This document shows, piece by piece, positions 28,622 through 40,430 of a DNA stretch of 64,000 nt (the first letter of the stretch is position 1; each line of letters starts with the position of its first letter). The notes under the pieces are model-generated. The model was not told where the DNA came from, did no database searches, and worked only from the letters and a program-made list of their open reading frames with translations. The DNA lies in the NCBI GenBank assembly GCA_933207985.1, contig OW240916.1, forward strand, positions 292,343,850 through 292,407,849. Direction: 5' to 3'. The translations under genes and the position numbers were made by a program. The DNA comes from Pelobates cultripes (lineage: Eukaryota > Chordata > Amphibia > Anura > Pelobatidae).

Positions 28622-29600
28622 GTAGCGGAGCTGCAATATTAAATTCCACGATCTCCGCTGGTACAGAAGGTAATCCAAAGTAAAGTGCTGAAAAGTAAGG
28701 CAATATCCCAAATCCCCCAGTAACCGGATGAAACACAGTTCTGGGATTCAACTGAGCTTTTATTTACAAGTCACAGTATTTATGCAAGTCCCCATGCAAG
28801 GGGTTTCCCTACTGACATTGCAGGGGTGATACAGTAGGGGACTACATGGGGGACTTAACATTCTGGACATTTCTCCCATCAGGCACTGCTGGACGAGAGG
28901 GATACTCCCACTGGAATATACCGTTAAGTGGATTATCCCTGTGCAGCAGAACCAACATTTTACATTAAAATAGATAACTTTTCTATCATTCACATTATTT
29001 AAACGAATGGACGTTCGGTAGATAGCTGGGGTCTGAGCGCACATTTCGTGAGAATACCGCTCAGATCCCAGCACAAATAACCGAACGCCGCACGAAATAC
29101 ACTTTAACATTATGTTCGCCTAAAAGTACTGAACATTGATCGGGAACCAGAATAGTGAAAGACTGGAGCTCCCGAACGGCCTGGAAGCCCAGCCGTGTTC
29201 GTGCCGTCGATTAGCCGATTTCAGTTCCACGCGCTCGACGACCAAACACCGCTGGGGAAACAAAGGATCCAAGATGGCCGCCCGCTACGTGGTCGGTAGC
29301 CGAACGACGGCCACCTAGGAACGCAATTACCTACCGATTGCAACAATGTTGCAATCGGTTAATGGGTGCCACATGACCCTCTGTGTTTGGCTCCTGGGTG
29401 GTATCTCATTCGTTTCACGAACAGCCGGTAAAGTCCCTGTTCGTGAAACGAACACATGAATGCTAGCAGCTTTCGGCTGCTAGCGTACGAATGCTTCAGA
29501 ACATAGCAGTACATACATATATTACAATATAACAGTCCAGCGGCTTATACAGACAACCTTTGCAGATACAGTCCAGTAACCTAAAAGTGGCTAGGTTTGC
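28622..29600. mobile_element. Unclassified insertion of about 1 kb with a hairpin cluster
   Basis: It starts TGTAGCGGAGCTGC, is flanked by similar ATACCCAC (left) and ACACCCAC (right), and interrupts the DIRS-like leader whose GGTGACCCC palindromes continue on both sides. No ORF. Three perfect hairpins lie at 29333-29484. A block near 29010-29080 (GATAGCTGGGGTCTGAGCGC) recurs in altered form near 53410-53450. Type not recognised; a solo LTR or other non-autonomous element is possible. Confidence 0.45.
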
Positions 29601-29814
29601 CACACCCACTTTGTTTGACCCCTTACAAGTGGTGACCCCACTTGCTATTAATATTATAGTGGACCAATCCAGTTACTGTAATTCTAGTGGCTAACCCCAC
29701 TGACTATTTGTGTTGCCGTCCTTACAAATATCACTGATCTCATTTGGGTGACCCCCATTCATTGCACAGTTCCCTTTATTCGACTACTGTCAGTTTACAA
29801 CAATAAGACTCAAC

Positions 29815-30400
29815 ATGTCTGATAACACTGAGCCTGCCATCTCACAAGAACTTCGAGCATGACTCATTTCTACTATTGTAGAATCTATTCCCAAGGCGTT
29901 AGTAGCCTTTCAAGACAAAACTTCTACCGAAGTTAACCCCACTGCGCGCTTGCTCTCTGATTCAGAGGACTCTCAGGAGGAAGTAATGCGCAAACGCCCT
30001 TGGAAAGGGAATAGTGTATCTGCCAGGCTCCCGTCAAGTCCCTTAAGTTGTCTTTCACTCGCCCCACCCAGGCTTCTTTAGAGGGCAATGTGGTAGATGA
30101 TTACTACCTTGGCTATTCTGATGAGCGAATGTGCTATGGGACCTCTCGTCAGAATTTGTCAAGGAGACATTTATTGCCAAGAGAGGCCCAGATTCAGGTA
30201 ATGCTAAACCCAAGGAGCCCGATTCAGACACCCTTCTGAATGCTTCGGGCGTTCCTTTTTTTGATCCTAGGGTCATCAGACACCCACGTTCTGCCGAATG
30301 GGCCCCATCTGACCACATTTCTAACTGGTCCAGAGAGTTGACATTTCGTACCTTCTATTTTAAACCAATGCCACATGCTGTATCGTCTATCATATAGTCG
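29815..30400 (+). pseudogene. DIRS-like ORF1 remnant
   Basis: From ATG 29815 the frame MSDNTEPAISQELRA is stopped, then continues LISTIVESIPKALVAFQDK and DSEDSQEEVMRKRPWKG. After a frameshift GVPFFDPRVIRHPRSAEWAP leads into SDHISNWSRELTFR (about 30250-30350). The phrase FDPR.IRHPRSAEW.P is characteristic of ORF1 in amphibian DIRS-like elements as I know them. Several frame breaks; inactive. Confidence 0.65.
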
Positions 30401-31161
30401 AATATTCCCTCCCCCCCCTTATATCGCTTATTCCCACCCTTTAAGATAAGTTATTAGGTAAGTTAAAGGTGCATATCCGTTCCAACGCTACAATCTACGC
30501 AACATCTGCCATAGGTTTACACTCTAGTATTATGTTCAGGAATTTATCAGTCTTTCACTAATCTTTAATATGAAGGATGCCAAGGATTGCTGTTCACTAT
30601 ATGTGTTTCATAAACTTGTTTTTCTCTGGTAAGAGAACCGATACTTTCATGGAATTCTCTCTGTTTCCTTTTAGTGTGAAGACCTCCTACGATTATTATA
30701 AAGTGGAGTCTGCAACTCAGTTCTCCGTTTACAAGGTTGACCAAGCGCAGGACCTTCAGTTTTGTCCATTGTTCATGAAGTTATATTGTTTATATTGTTT
30801 ACATGGTTTATCTCTGCTACACTCGGCTACAGCAAGAAAGAGGAATTGGGAGGAGCTTGATGGATGACATTATATGATCTTGTTATACACTCTGGTTAAA
30901 CTTTTTACATCATTGTTAACTATTTCTTTGCTGCTGGGAGGTTCAGTAAAGAAAGATAAGCAAATATTCGCCTCCTGTCGTTAATAAAATTTAGATTATT
31001 AGTTCATTAAAGCTAGAATAATCCCTAATTGACTGTGACAATAGCTATGTTAAAGAAAGTTTACAATTCCTCTCCCCCATCCTCCTAAATATAGCAACTT
31101 ATTTTTCCATTCACTTTCATTCAGTGAATAAACTCGCCCCCAGTGCTTTCAGCATGTCATT

Positions 31162-31316
31162 GCTCTACTGCAGGGGTGCCCAAAAGGTAGACTCCCCAGA
31201 TGTTTTAAAACGTCAGCTTTGCCATTCTAAAGGTATTCTAAAAGGCATGCAAAGCATCATGGGAGTTTTAGACTTACAACATCTGGGGATCAACCTTTTG
31301 GGCCCCCCAGCTCTAC
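31162..31316. mobile_element. hAT-type MITE with target duplication GCTCTAC
   Basis: CAGGGGTGCCCAAAAGGT (31171 on) is inverse to CAACCTTTTGGGCCCCCC (to 31309), and CCCCAGATGTTTTAAA is inverse to ACAACATCTGGGG. The flanks GCTCTACT and GCTCTACA agree at 7 of 8 positions. Confidence 0.75.
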
Positions 31317-31319
31317 AGG

Positions 31320-32290
31320 TTGAATGGATTTATGGTCTATTCACTAAACATCAAACAGAAGACCAATGTTGTTCAGTTGTTGCAATTTGGCTGCTTACGA
31401 AAGGCACATTATTTATTTCAGCCAAATTTGCTCTTACATTTGGCTGCAGTTTGGTTATGTGTTAGGAAACTTAAAACAATACTAGTAAAATAGACAAATG
31501 TCTGAGTAAGGCCGTGGTCCCTTCTGAAAAGAATTTAAAGTGTTACTCCAAACCTTTTTAATGGAACCCATTTTTGGATTTACAATGCCCTGTTCCCGTT
31601 GATTGGACCGTTTCACCATTTCAGAGCTGGCGAGGGAAGGGAAGAAGTAATTTTTCATTTAAAGGGAAAAAAAATAGCAATTTGTTAAGTGAAGGCATGA
31701 AGTGCACATAGGGAATGAGAGCTGGTTGCAAGGTTGAAGATCATTCTCTCGGTCGAGTTATAGATGTAACTTTTGCACAGATTTGCTTTTGGATAGCTTA
31801 AGTCACGTGAGCCATGAGTGTAAGTAGCCCCCAGCACAAAAACGATTGCATTGCTGCAGTGGCGTACTAAGGGGGGGAGGTGCGGTCTGCCCCGGGTGCA
31901 ACCAGGGAGGGGGTTGCCATGACCCTCATGCTGCAGCCACCCGAGCGCTCTGCAGAGAGCCTCAGGCGGCTGCAGCTTTGCCCAGGCTGGTGCGTCCATG
32001 AGTATTATACTGTGATCTAATTTTTTTTAACCCCTGAGTTTTAACATTTATTTATTTTTTAACCCTCAGGGGTTCAATTTATTTCATGAATTAATTTAAA
32101 TATTTAAAAACTATATATTTTGCTATCTGAGGTGGGTGGGAGTTATGGGAAATTGGGGAATTTACGGTTAGTACAGCTTACTGCTAGTTAGGGGATAATG
32201 GTAAAAAAAAGTTTATAAAAAATCTAAAAAAGTTTAAAAAATTTTATAAGTAAAAAAAAGTTTAAAAAGAGTTTTAAACAGTAAAAAAAG
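31320..32290. other. Non-coding stretch with dispersed-repeat fragments
   Basis: 31340-31480 resembles 820-905. About 31850-31990 (GTGGCGTACTAAGGGGGG .. CTGCCCCGGGTGC) has the look of a dispersed repeat. The remainder is A/T-rich with simple AAAAAGTTTA repeats (32200-32300). No gene seen. Confidence 0.45.
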
Positions 32291-33640
32291 TTTAAAAAAA
32301 TGCTCATTACCACTACACCTGGAACAAACTAGAAAACAAATGCTCCCACACTAGGGTTCAAAATATGCCTTTTGAATTACCCCTGGGTGTATACTTTAAT
32401 AAATAGTATGTGTTTGTGGGGGAAGTTTGAACAACCAACCAGCTAAACTACTCTGAAATGAAACATGGACACAGCGTAAAACTTAAAAGTTAGAAAAAGA
32501 CTGAATATCTGCGTCTCAAATGTACCCCTTCAACATCCACATATACTTGGCAAAGTATAGCTGTACTCAGACAACATAGCTGAGCAACATATGAAGTATT
32601 ATACAGTCGTAGCACACATAAGGTTTGCAAAATATACTGTGCAAACTCACTTTGTGTGTCACAAAAGTCAGAAAAAATGCTTATTACCACTACACTTGGT
32701 ACAAACAAACGGAAAAAATATCCCACACTAAGGTTCAAAATATGCCTTTTGAAATACCCTGGGATGCCTTCTTTAAGAAATGGTGTGCCTTTATGGTATA
32801 GTTGGAATATGTAGCCTGCTCAAGTGCTCCAAAGTGGGACACAAATGCTTCAAAACCCTCCATGAAAAGTCACTCTTAAAAATCTGAACTTGTCACGTCT
32901 CTTTTACAAAACTGTAACTTCATGAAATAGTGTCTAGGTCATACATTGGGCATATTGTTTTATTCAGAAGATGTAACTTTGGGGGGTTTATGACAGTGGT
33001 ACATATCAAGTGTAAGAAATACTCAGCAAAAATGCAACATAAATGTAAAAATGCCATTTTTTTCCCCTCACCACAAACATTGACCTAAATTGGTGAAGAA
33101 ATGGTGACAAATTAAGGCACAATATACACCATATAGGATACCCCGGGGTGTCTGCTTCATTAAATGAAAGTCTTTAGTGGGGTTATTTGAACAGGCACAC
33201 TACTATAATACCCTAAAATGAGACATAGGTCCATCAAATCAATCTATGAAAATTCTAACTATAGAAACTGAAATAGCATTGTCTCTTATATGGCACTGTA
33301 TCTTCACAGAATAGTGCCAAAGGCATACAATGGGGGTATCGTTATACTCAGCAGATGTAGCTGAGCACAATTCTGTGCAGGAATAGCACACTCCAGCTTT
33401 CCGAAATACACATTACAAAAACCATGCTATATGTGTATATGCCAAAATAGAGAAAAAAAACTCAAATTTACTCCAATATTTAGCAGAGATTGGCAATGAA
33501 ATGGCAATGTAAAAAGTGTCAAACTAACCTTAGGTAAACAGCCTGTGATGTCTACTTTATATAAATATATACTTTTGTGTGGCAATTTTGTTTTCTGTGA
33601 TGGCTACTAAACCTACAAGACAAACATACCAACTTCTAAA
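32290..33640 (+). repeat. Diverged tandem array, period about 375-405 bases
   Basis: Corresponding blocks recur: TATGCCTTTTGAA..ACCC at 32366 and 32741, a related ATAGGATACCCCGGGGTGTCTGC at 33135 and CAGCCTGTGATGTCTACTTTAT at 33540; TCTCTTTTACAAAACTGTAACT at 32900 and TCTCTTATATGGCACTGTATCT at 33282. Spacings are about 375, 390 and 400. About three and a half units. No ORF follows the period. Confidence 0.7.
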
Positions 33641-34654
33641 ATTGTTTAACATTAAAATTTTATTTTAGTCCAGAGAGGTACTGGCGCTCGGCCACGCTAC
33701 AGGAAATGACCAGAAGGAGAGGAGCAATGTGCACTTCTCTCCTGCCGGTCACCCTGATATTTGTGCCCCTCGGACCGGCGTGCCTTAAGGCGGCCGTCTG
33801 TGCCGCCTTATGGTAGCGCCAGCACTGGGTGTCACAGACAATGCTGTTTATTCATAAAACTCAAACTTGTAGTGAATTAAAATTATAATGGCAAACGTTT
33901 GGCACACAGTCTTTATTTTGACATTTTGATTTTATTTTCCTGCAAAGTGAACATTGAATGAATGGCCTTGAGCTGTGATGTTTTTAGGTTTTGTGCTGCT
34001 TTAAGCCTGACATAATTATGTGAAGCTGAACATCAAGGGAAATGTAGTTTACATACATATGGCACACTAAATTTGCAACCATGTACTATTAATCACATGC
34101 TTCAAGTTTTATAGCATATGCATCACCTAGCATATGTGTATAAACTTCTCAAGCATCTAGGGTAGCAAGAGAGCCACATGTTAACTGCCTGCCTCAGTTC
34201 ACAACACTATAGGAAGTCTGGATACCTTGAGAGCATTATACTGATTGAAGGGCAGGATAGGTGTTCTAGAGAGTGCTCCCTGCTACCCTTATTTGGTTAT
34301 AGCTTTTCCTTTTGTCCCCCCCCTTTTATATTTATTTTACTGCACATTCCACAAGTAACTCAAACACATTTTTACATATTGTTTGTGCTTTCTATCTGTG
34401 TCTGTTTATACAGCTGCATACATGTAGAATGAGAAGCTGCCTTCTTGCTACAATTGATTATAGTAACGTCCTTAATATGCTTCTCCATTCATGTCACTTA
34501 TAATGTTTAAACAGGTCTAAAATTATCAAACAGAATTTCAGACTGAGGACCTACATAATTTACTCTTGGTTTTCTATTTTATTTTTGTTAACGAGCTTGT
34601 TGGCTCTACATTCCAAAGTATCAAAAAATATAGTATATGACTGATAGAAGTGTA
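33640..34654. other. Non-coding stretch, nothing assigned
   Basis: A GC-rich block at 33680-33830 (CCGGTCACCCTG, TAAGGCGGCCGTCTGTGCC) may be a dispersed repeat related to 56205-56270 (GGGGCCTTAAGGTGGCC). The rest is AT-rich with short random ORFs only. Confidence 0.4.
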
Positions 34655-34672
34655 CTACTATTTTTATTTTAT

Positions 34673-35871
34673 TTTTTTGCAGTGCATAAGGTTATTACAT
34701 ACAAGCTTGTGGTACCCCAACGGCAATCGTCAGGCATAGCATCCCGTAGTACATTTGGAGTAATAGCAAGGACATGCATAATTTTTATGATAGAAACGTG
34801 AGAAGATAGGCATTAAATGTACATTTTCAGGTTAATGCATGAGCAAGCAGAGCTGTGTGTGTAAAATGTACGAAACAAGATTAATAAGTAAGAGCATTGG
34901 CATAGTGAGAAGATCCATGCCAGAGAACGAATGAGTGCTCATAACTACAGGCGGTACATGCTGGCAATGAAAGTGATTAGTAAGACCACTGGGTAAGCTA
35001 GAAAAGAAACATGAGGTTACTTGAGGCAAATAAAACAGAAGGCAAACAAGTGAGGCACTTCTCTTAGCACTGGAAACAGGAGCGTGGTACGATGCCGCCC
35101 TGGAGCATATCACCCTATGCCACTGATAGTCCAGGCTTCAAAGTACTGGTCTTCTTCAGGACTGTCATATGTCCCCTCCGCCCAAGGACAGCAGCCAGAA
35201 GAGTGACGGGAAGCTGGTGCAGCTGTGGGCATTGGTGAAGTACCTGGAGGAGTAAGTATCCAAGGAGCCGCCAACCCGGTGCAAGAGCAAGGAGTCGCTT
35301 CAGTGACTGTTGGTGCCACAATGGTTGGGGGGTTGCTGTGCAGGCGGTGCCAACATTTTGAATAGAGTGCATCAAACTTTGCCTCGGATTGCTCTCTCCA
35401 CTCCTGACCTCCAAAGCTTGTTGTAACATGATGGTGCAGATGCGCAGCGGCCATCTTGGCTCCCCCAAGCAGTCGACTCCGTAGTATTTCGCTCGAGGTC
35501 AGTGGGGGGTTTAAGCTGCCCTAGTGGGGACTGGGATATCCCCCACCGGCCCAACGGGGGGGGGGGTGGGTAAAGAGGCCACCACAAGCTGAGATGTGGT
35601 GCTGTCCTTGGTCTAGGAGATCGTCCGCTTCTCTCGGCTTTCAGGACGGCCACTTCAGAAGGCTGCAAGGCCAAGCATACTACAGATGCGGTACAGGCTC
35701 GAGCCGGGCGATCTGAGTAAGTCTGACGATCTGCTGCCAGTTATAAGCACCTATGAGCAAGGTTTTGTGTTTGAAAAGCAAGCCTGTGTTCAAAGAAACC
35801 AAGAGTTTGGATCAGATCAGCAGAAGCTAGTGTGAGACACGTCTGGCCATCTTGGCTGTCAGGCTCCACCC
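34673..35871 (-). mobile_element. Non-autonomous LINE-like retroposon with target duplication
   Basis: It is flanked by CTACTATTTTTATTTTAT (34655-34672) and CTACTATTTTTCTATTTTAT (35872-35891), one base of difference. On the - strand it starts GGGTGGAGCCTGACAGCCAA and ends in an A-rich tail (T-run 34671-34678). The first half is GC-rich, like an L1 promoter region. Short frames (MAAAHLHHHVTTSFGGQEW...) lack any EN or RT motif. Confidence 0.65.
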
Positions 35872-36134
35872 CTACTATTTTTCTATTTTATGTGCCTACT
35901 CAGAAACAAAAACAAAAAAAACAAGCAGAAAAAGAAAAAGAAACACCCTTGTCTTGTCACCATTAAAACAATAACATACATTAACTGACATCCTCCTATA
36001 TTTCCATTATTTGTCACATTGATAAGGGAGAGTGGGTACATTATTATTTATAAAATATTTTACCAGGAAAGATACATTGAGATTTCTCTCATTTTCAAGT
36101 ATGTCCTGGGTCCACAAATCATAGCATTGTTACA

Positions 36135-38159
36135 TTAGGGTACAATAAAATACAAAAACAATATTAATACACAATATATACAAAATGTAACATAGAGCAG
36201 GTAGGAAATATATAATCGACAGGTGCATTCGGTTTTGAGGTATGTAGAGAGGGGTCTCTTAAAGGACTTTAGGCTTAGGGAAGATTTTAAATGGTGCAGG
36301 AGGTCGTTCCACAATTGCGGTGCTCTGTAGGAGAAGGAGGATCGGGCTACTTTATTTTTGTATTGAGGTAGACTAGATAAAGTGCTGGTGCTGGATCGGA
36401 GGTTATAGGAGGTGGGAACAGCCGAGGAGAGCATTTTGCTCAGGTAGGGTGGGAGTTTCCCAGAAAAGCTCTTAAACACAAGGCTGGAAAGATGAAGGGT
36501 GCGTCTGGATTCCAGCAACAGCCAGTTTAGTTCTTTTAGCATGTCACAATGGTGAGTCCGGTAATTACATTGTAGCACAAATCGGCAGAACCAGTTATAC
36601 AATGTGTTGAGTTTATTAATGTGGGATTGCGATGCAGCTGCATATACCACATCCCCATAATCAATGATTGGCATCAACATTTGCTGTACAATCTTTTCCT
36701 TTACTGTAGGGCTTAGGCAGGATTTGTTTCTGTACAGGGCACCTAGTTTTGGATAAAGTTTAGATGCAAGCTTTTCTATGTGCAGGCCAAAAGATAGATT
36801 GGGGTCTAATATCATACCCAAGTATTTGAAAGAGTGGACTGCGGTCAGTGTGCCATTTGAATTTGTTTTGATGGATAGGTGGGAATTGTGTAATTTGTGT
36901 AATTTAGGTACTGTTCCAAAGATCATTGTGACAGTTTTGTCAGTGTTCAGGAAGAGTTTGTTTTTTGTGATCCACTTTTCTACCTCTGTAAACTGGTCTT
37001 GGAGCACAGCCTCAAGCTGCGGTAAATTGGATTTGCTCGCATAGATTACTGTGTCATCTGCGTACATGTGTACATTTGAGGTTTTGCAGACATCAGGCAG
37101 ATCATTTATAAATAATGTAAATAGTAGGGGGCCGAGAATGGAACCTTGGGGAACACCACACGTGACTGGGAGAGGGAGTGAGTCGCTGTCAGAAATGGAC
37201 ACATAGTGCGAGCGATCCGATACATACGATCAAAACCAGGTTAGCGAATGATCACCAATACCTGAGTTTTTGAGTTTGTGCAGTAGAATGTCGTGGTCTA
37301 CTGTGTCAAATGCCTTAGCAAAATCAAGGAAAATAGCGCCTGTTAGGTCTCCTTGTTCGATGCCAGTTTGGATCTCATTGCAAACTTTTAAGAGGGCAGT
37401 TGTAGTGAAGTGATTCTGGTGAAAGCCCGATTGATCAGGTGTCAGATAGTTTGATTATTGGTAGTACTCACATAGTTGCGTATGGACAAATTTTTCTAAG
37501 ATTTTTGACAATACCGGGAGCAATGATATTGGGCGATAGTTAGAAACCAAAGTCGTGTCAACACTTTTCTGGATAGGCACTACTCTCGCAGTCTTCCAAA
37601 GTTTGGGTATGTATACAGACACTAAGGATTCGTTAATTAGAGTTGCGACGGGTTTAGCAATTGCTAACGCACTGAGCTTCAACAGCATTGCTGGGATTTG
37701 ATCAGGTCTGGTCTGGCTTTTCATTTTTAGATTAATAAGATGTTTTTTAATGACACTAACAGGTACAGGTCTAAAAATGAACTTGTCTGTATTGGACCTT
37801 TGCAAATTTAGTGGGACCTGATCCACATTTGTAGTTTCAGGATGCGTGTCATTTATTAGCTTGGCAATCAGGGCAGTAGAGCATCCGACAAAATAATTGT
37901 TAAAGGCATTTGCTACTTCTAAGGGAAGTTGTAGGGTTTGGTTATCCACTTTGACAGTGGAGGGTTGGGAGTGGATTGGGGAAGTTTGTAGTTTATTTAT
38001 GACTTTCCAAAAGTTTCTAGGGTTTGAGATGTTATTGTTCAGATTTTCATAGAAATATTGGGCCTTGGCCAATTTTGTCTGTTTTATGCATATATTTCGC
38101 CATTGTCTATATGCACAGTGATCATTCATAGAGCCAGTACGCTTAAACTTTGACCACAA
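36135..38159 (-). pseudogene. L2-type LINE ORF2, reverse transcriptase and C-terminal part
   Basis: Read from 38159 downward: KSQTRPDQIPAMLLK, LVSNYRPISLLPVLSKILEK, then an in-frame TAA near 37455. It continues with LTPDQSGFHQNHFTTTALLK, FLDFAKAFDTVDHDILLHKL, a second in-frame stop (TGA near 37229), then GVPQGSILGPLLFTLFINDL and MYADDTVIYA. FAKAFD, GVPQGS and YADD are RT motifs with both catalytic Asp residues of YADD intact. The C-terminal part runs to 36135. Two stops in an otherwise continuous frame make it recently inactivated. Confidence 0.88.
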
Positions 38160-38161
38160 AG

Positions 38162-39053
38162 CTTCCCACTATATGGAAACCATATTTAATAATAAACACA
38201 TAAATAAGATCACCTCAAAAGCAAATCTCCTCCTAGACATACTTAATGATAGTCCAATAAATATAATAAATTCTTGGGAACGGGATTTAGAAACAACGAT
38301 CTCCATCGGAGATTGGTGCTCCTCTTTGAAACAACTATATAAAAACATCCATTGTTTGAATTTGGTGGAATGCCACTCTAAAATTATAAACAAATGGTAT
38401 TTAACTCCAAATAATTAGCTAAAATGTATCATCAGTATAACTCTATATGTTGGAGATGTGGTAATGATACAGGTACATATATCCACATATGGTGGACTTG
38501 CCCTTGTGTTAATTCAATTTGGTCTTGGGTTTTTGACCTTTATCATGTAATAACAGGAATAAAGTTAATATTCTCTCCCGAAATTGCTTTATTACATGTA
38601 AGTTGGAATTTAAAAGCAAGTAATGATATATGCTTTGCGGTTCATTGCTTTACAGCCATGAAAATCACAATAGCTAGAAACTGGAGATCTTCTATACCTT
38701 TCCAGAAACACCAGATCCATTCCCAAATTAAATTACAAATTAACATGGAAAAATCTATAGCTGAAACCTTTCTCTCCCAAAGTAAAAAAGTAGACGCATA
38801 AGAAAACTGGTTAAAGAAATTGTCAACTATTTAGACGTTACCCTGAACAAATAAGAATAAACAAGAATTCCCTATAAACCTGAATAGACTGAACAGAATG
38901 TATTAAATCTGCCCCGATATGAATTAAGTATGGATGTTTTTGTATTTTATGTTGCTTTGTTTGTGTTGATGTAATGCAATGTATTGGTCAGATAAATGTA
39001 TTGTCATTTTTTTTTTTTTTTTTAAATATCAAATAAATATACTATAAAAAAAA
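38162..39053 (+). mobile_element. 5'-truncated L1 insertion with 17-bp target duplication
   Basis: The flanks AAACTTTGACCACAAAG (38145-38161) and AAACTTTGATCACAAAG (39054-39070) bound a unit ending in AAATAAATATACTATA(A)n. Its frame (38173-38418, then 38424-38801) is the ORF2 C-terminus: NSICWRCGNDTGTYIHIWWT, then CPCVNSIW and onward. The oppositely oriented L2 is the target. Confidence 0.85.
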
Positions 39054-39895
39054 AAACTTTGATCACAAAGAAACCCGAAACTGGTACATTTGGATGAGGT
39101 CAGCTGTGATCCAGTTCATATGTGCTCCTTTTACCCTCACCTTACGCAGCGGGGCATGCCATTTCCAAATTTGTAGGTGTTCAGACTGAAAGAATACAAC
39201 AACACAGTCTAGATCTGGGATAATGTTTAATCTGTGCCATGGGAGGTTCTTGATGTCATTAAGAAAGGATTCAAGATTAAAAAATTTTTGAAGTACCTAG
39301 TTATTTTAACCTTGGGAGAGGATTTAATAGCCTTTATTTTGCGCACGCAGTACACTAAACAGTGATCACTGAAAGTGTTTAGGAGAACACCGGCCTCCTG
39401 GATTCTATCAGGAGAAATGGAGAGAATCCAATCTAGCAGGGTATGGTTATGGCTTTTAATGTTTATACCAACAGTTCACTTTTTGGGTTTTGAGCTATGG
39501 TTCCACTAAGGAGATGGGCTATGTCAGAAAGGGAATGCACAGGGGAGCTAGGTGGGCGGTAGATTCCTGCAACAATTATTGATTTACTGCACAGGATCTC
39601 AATTGTGCCAGAAAGGAAATCAAAGGTGGCAGGAGGACTAAGGTTTTGTAAAGGGGTAAACTTTATGGAATTGTCAACATAAATAACAATGCCTCCTCTT
39701 CTCTTTGCTCTGTAATTTCTAAAACATGAATACCCCTGTATTGCAATGGCAGTGTCTGGTATTTTAGTCATTAACCATGATTCTGAGAGCACAATGATTT
39801 TTGGTTTGTAATGGGAACACCAGGCTTGCAGTGCATCCAGTTTAGGGAGGGGTACATAATGTGAAGCATGTATTATGGGAAAATAATGTCATCAA

Positions 39896-40430
39896 GTAGT
39901 ACTGGAAATGTCATTATAACAAATAAAAGAATGATCCAAAACTCAGAGATGTTTATGGAGATGCTTCTGAATGATCTATAATGTACTTAGTATGCACTTA
40001 TGATTTATATGGTATAGGTTCTAGAAATTGTTACCAGCTGTAACTTTTAAACAATTCAACATTCCAAGGAGACAGGAGTTGTATTACTATGCATATCACT
40101 GCCTAATCTTGTGCTCATTCCAGATATATCTGGACATTGTTTTCCTGAGTAAAGGAAATGGAAATTTAATTTTACTTCCCATTGTCCTTTATGTGCCTGA
40201 GCTCATATGTCCTCCCAGAAGAAGATCGCACAAAACTTTAGTCAACCTTATAAAAAGAGGGAGGATAAGGGGTATCGTATAGGATATAGATAACCTGTAA
40301 CTGGCATCCACTTGAAAAATGCTAAAATATAGTCTTAATAAATATGTTTAGAAAAGTGTAAAACATCATCCAAAAAAATTATACAAAAAGAGATTATACG
40401 CTTTTGGAACTTTAAAAACAACGTAATTAA
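39896..40430. other. Non-coding stretch, nothing assigned
   Basis: AT-rich sequence with no recognisable exon or repeat boundary. Confidence 0.4.

Larger units (their letters stand above)
27275..31141 (+). mobile_element. DIRS-like element 2 with inverted ends, internally deleted and interrupted
   Basis: The left end (GGGGCTTATTCACT at about 27277) and the right end (AGTGAATAAACTCGCCCC at about 31122) are inverse. The inner parts of the termini also match inversely: TTTGCTTATCTTTCTTTACTG and the following 140 bases (27357-27500) recur on the - strand at 30970-30850. Inverted ends and the ORF1 remnant at 29815-30400 suggest DIRS, which integrates by tyrosine recombinase without target duplication. 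No RT or recombinase domain remains. Two foreign inserts lie inside. Confidence 0.6.
36040..39895 (-). mobile_element. L2/CR1-clade LINE, 5'-truncated and interrupted
   Basis: On the - strand the element keeps an endonuclease part (39892-39100, with KPKIIVLSESWL, RRGGIVIYV, SDHCLVYC), the RT (38159-36135) and the 3' UTR with TTTACCAGGAAAGATACATT ending near 36040. An L1 fragment (38162-39053) is inserted between EN and RT. Damage to the frame is light. Confidence 0.85.
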
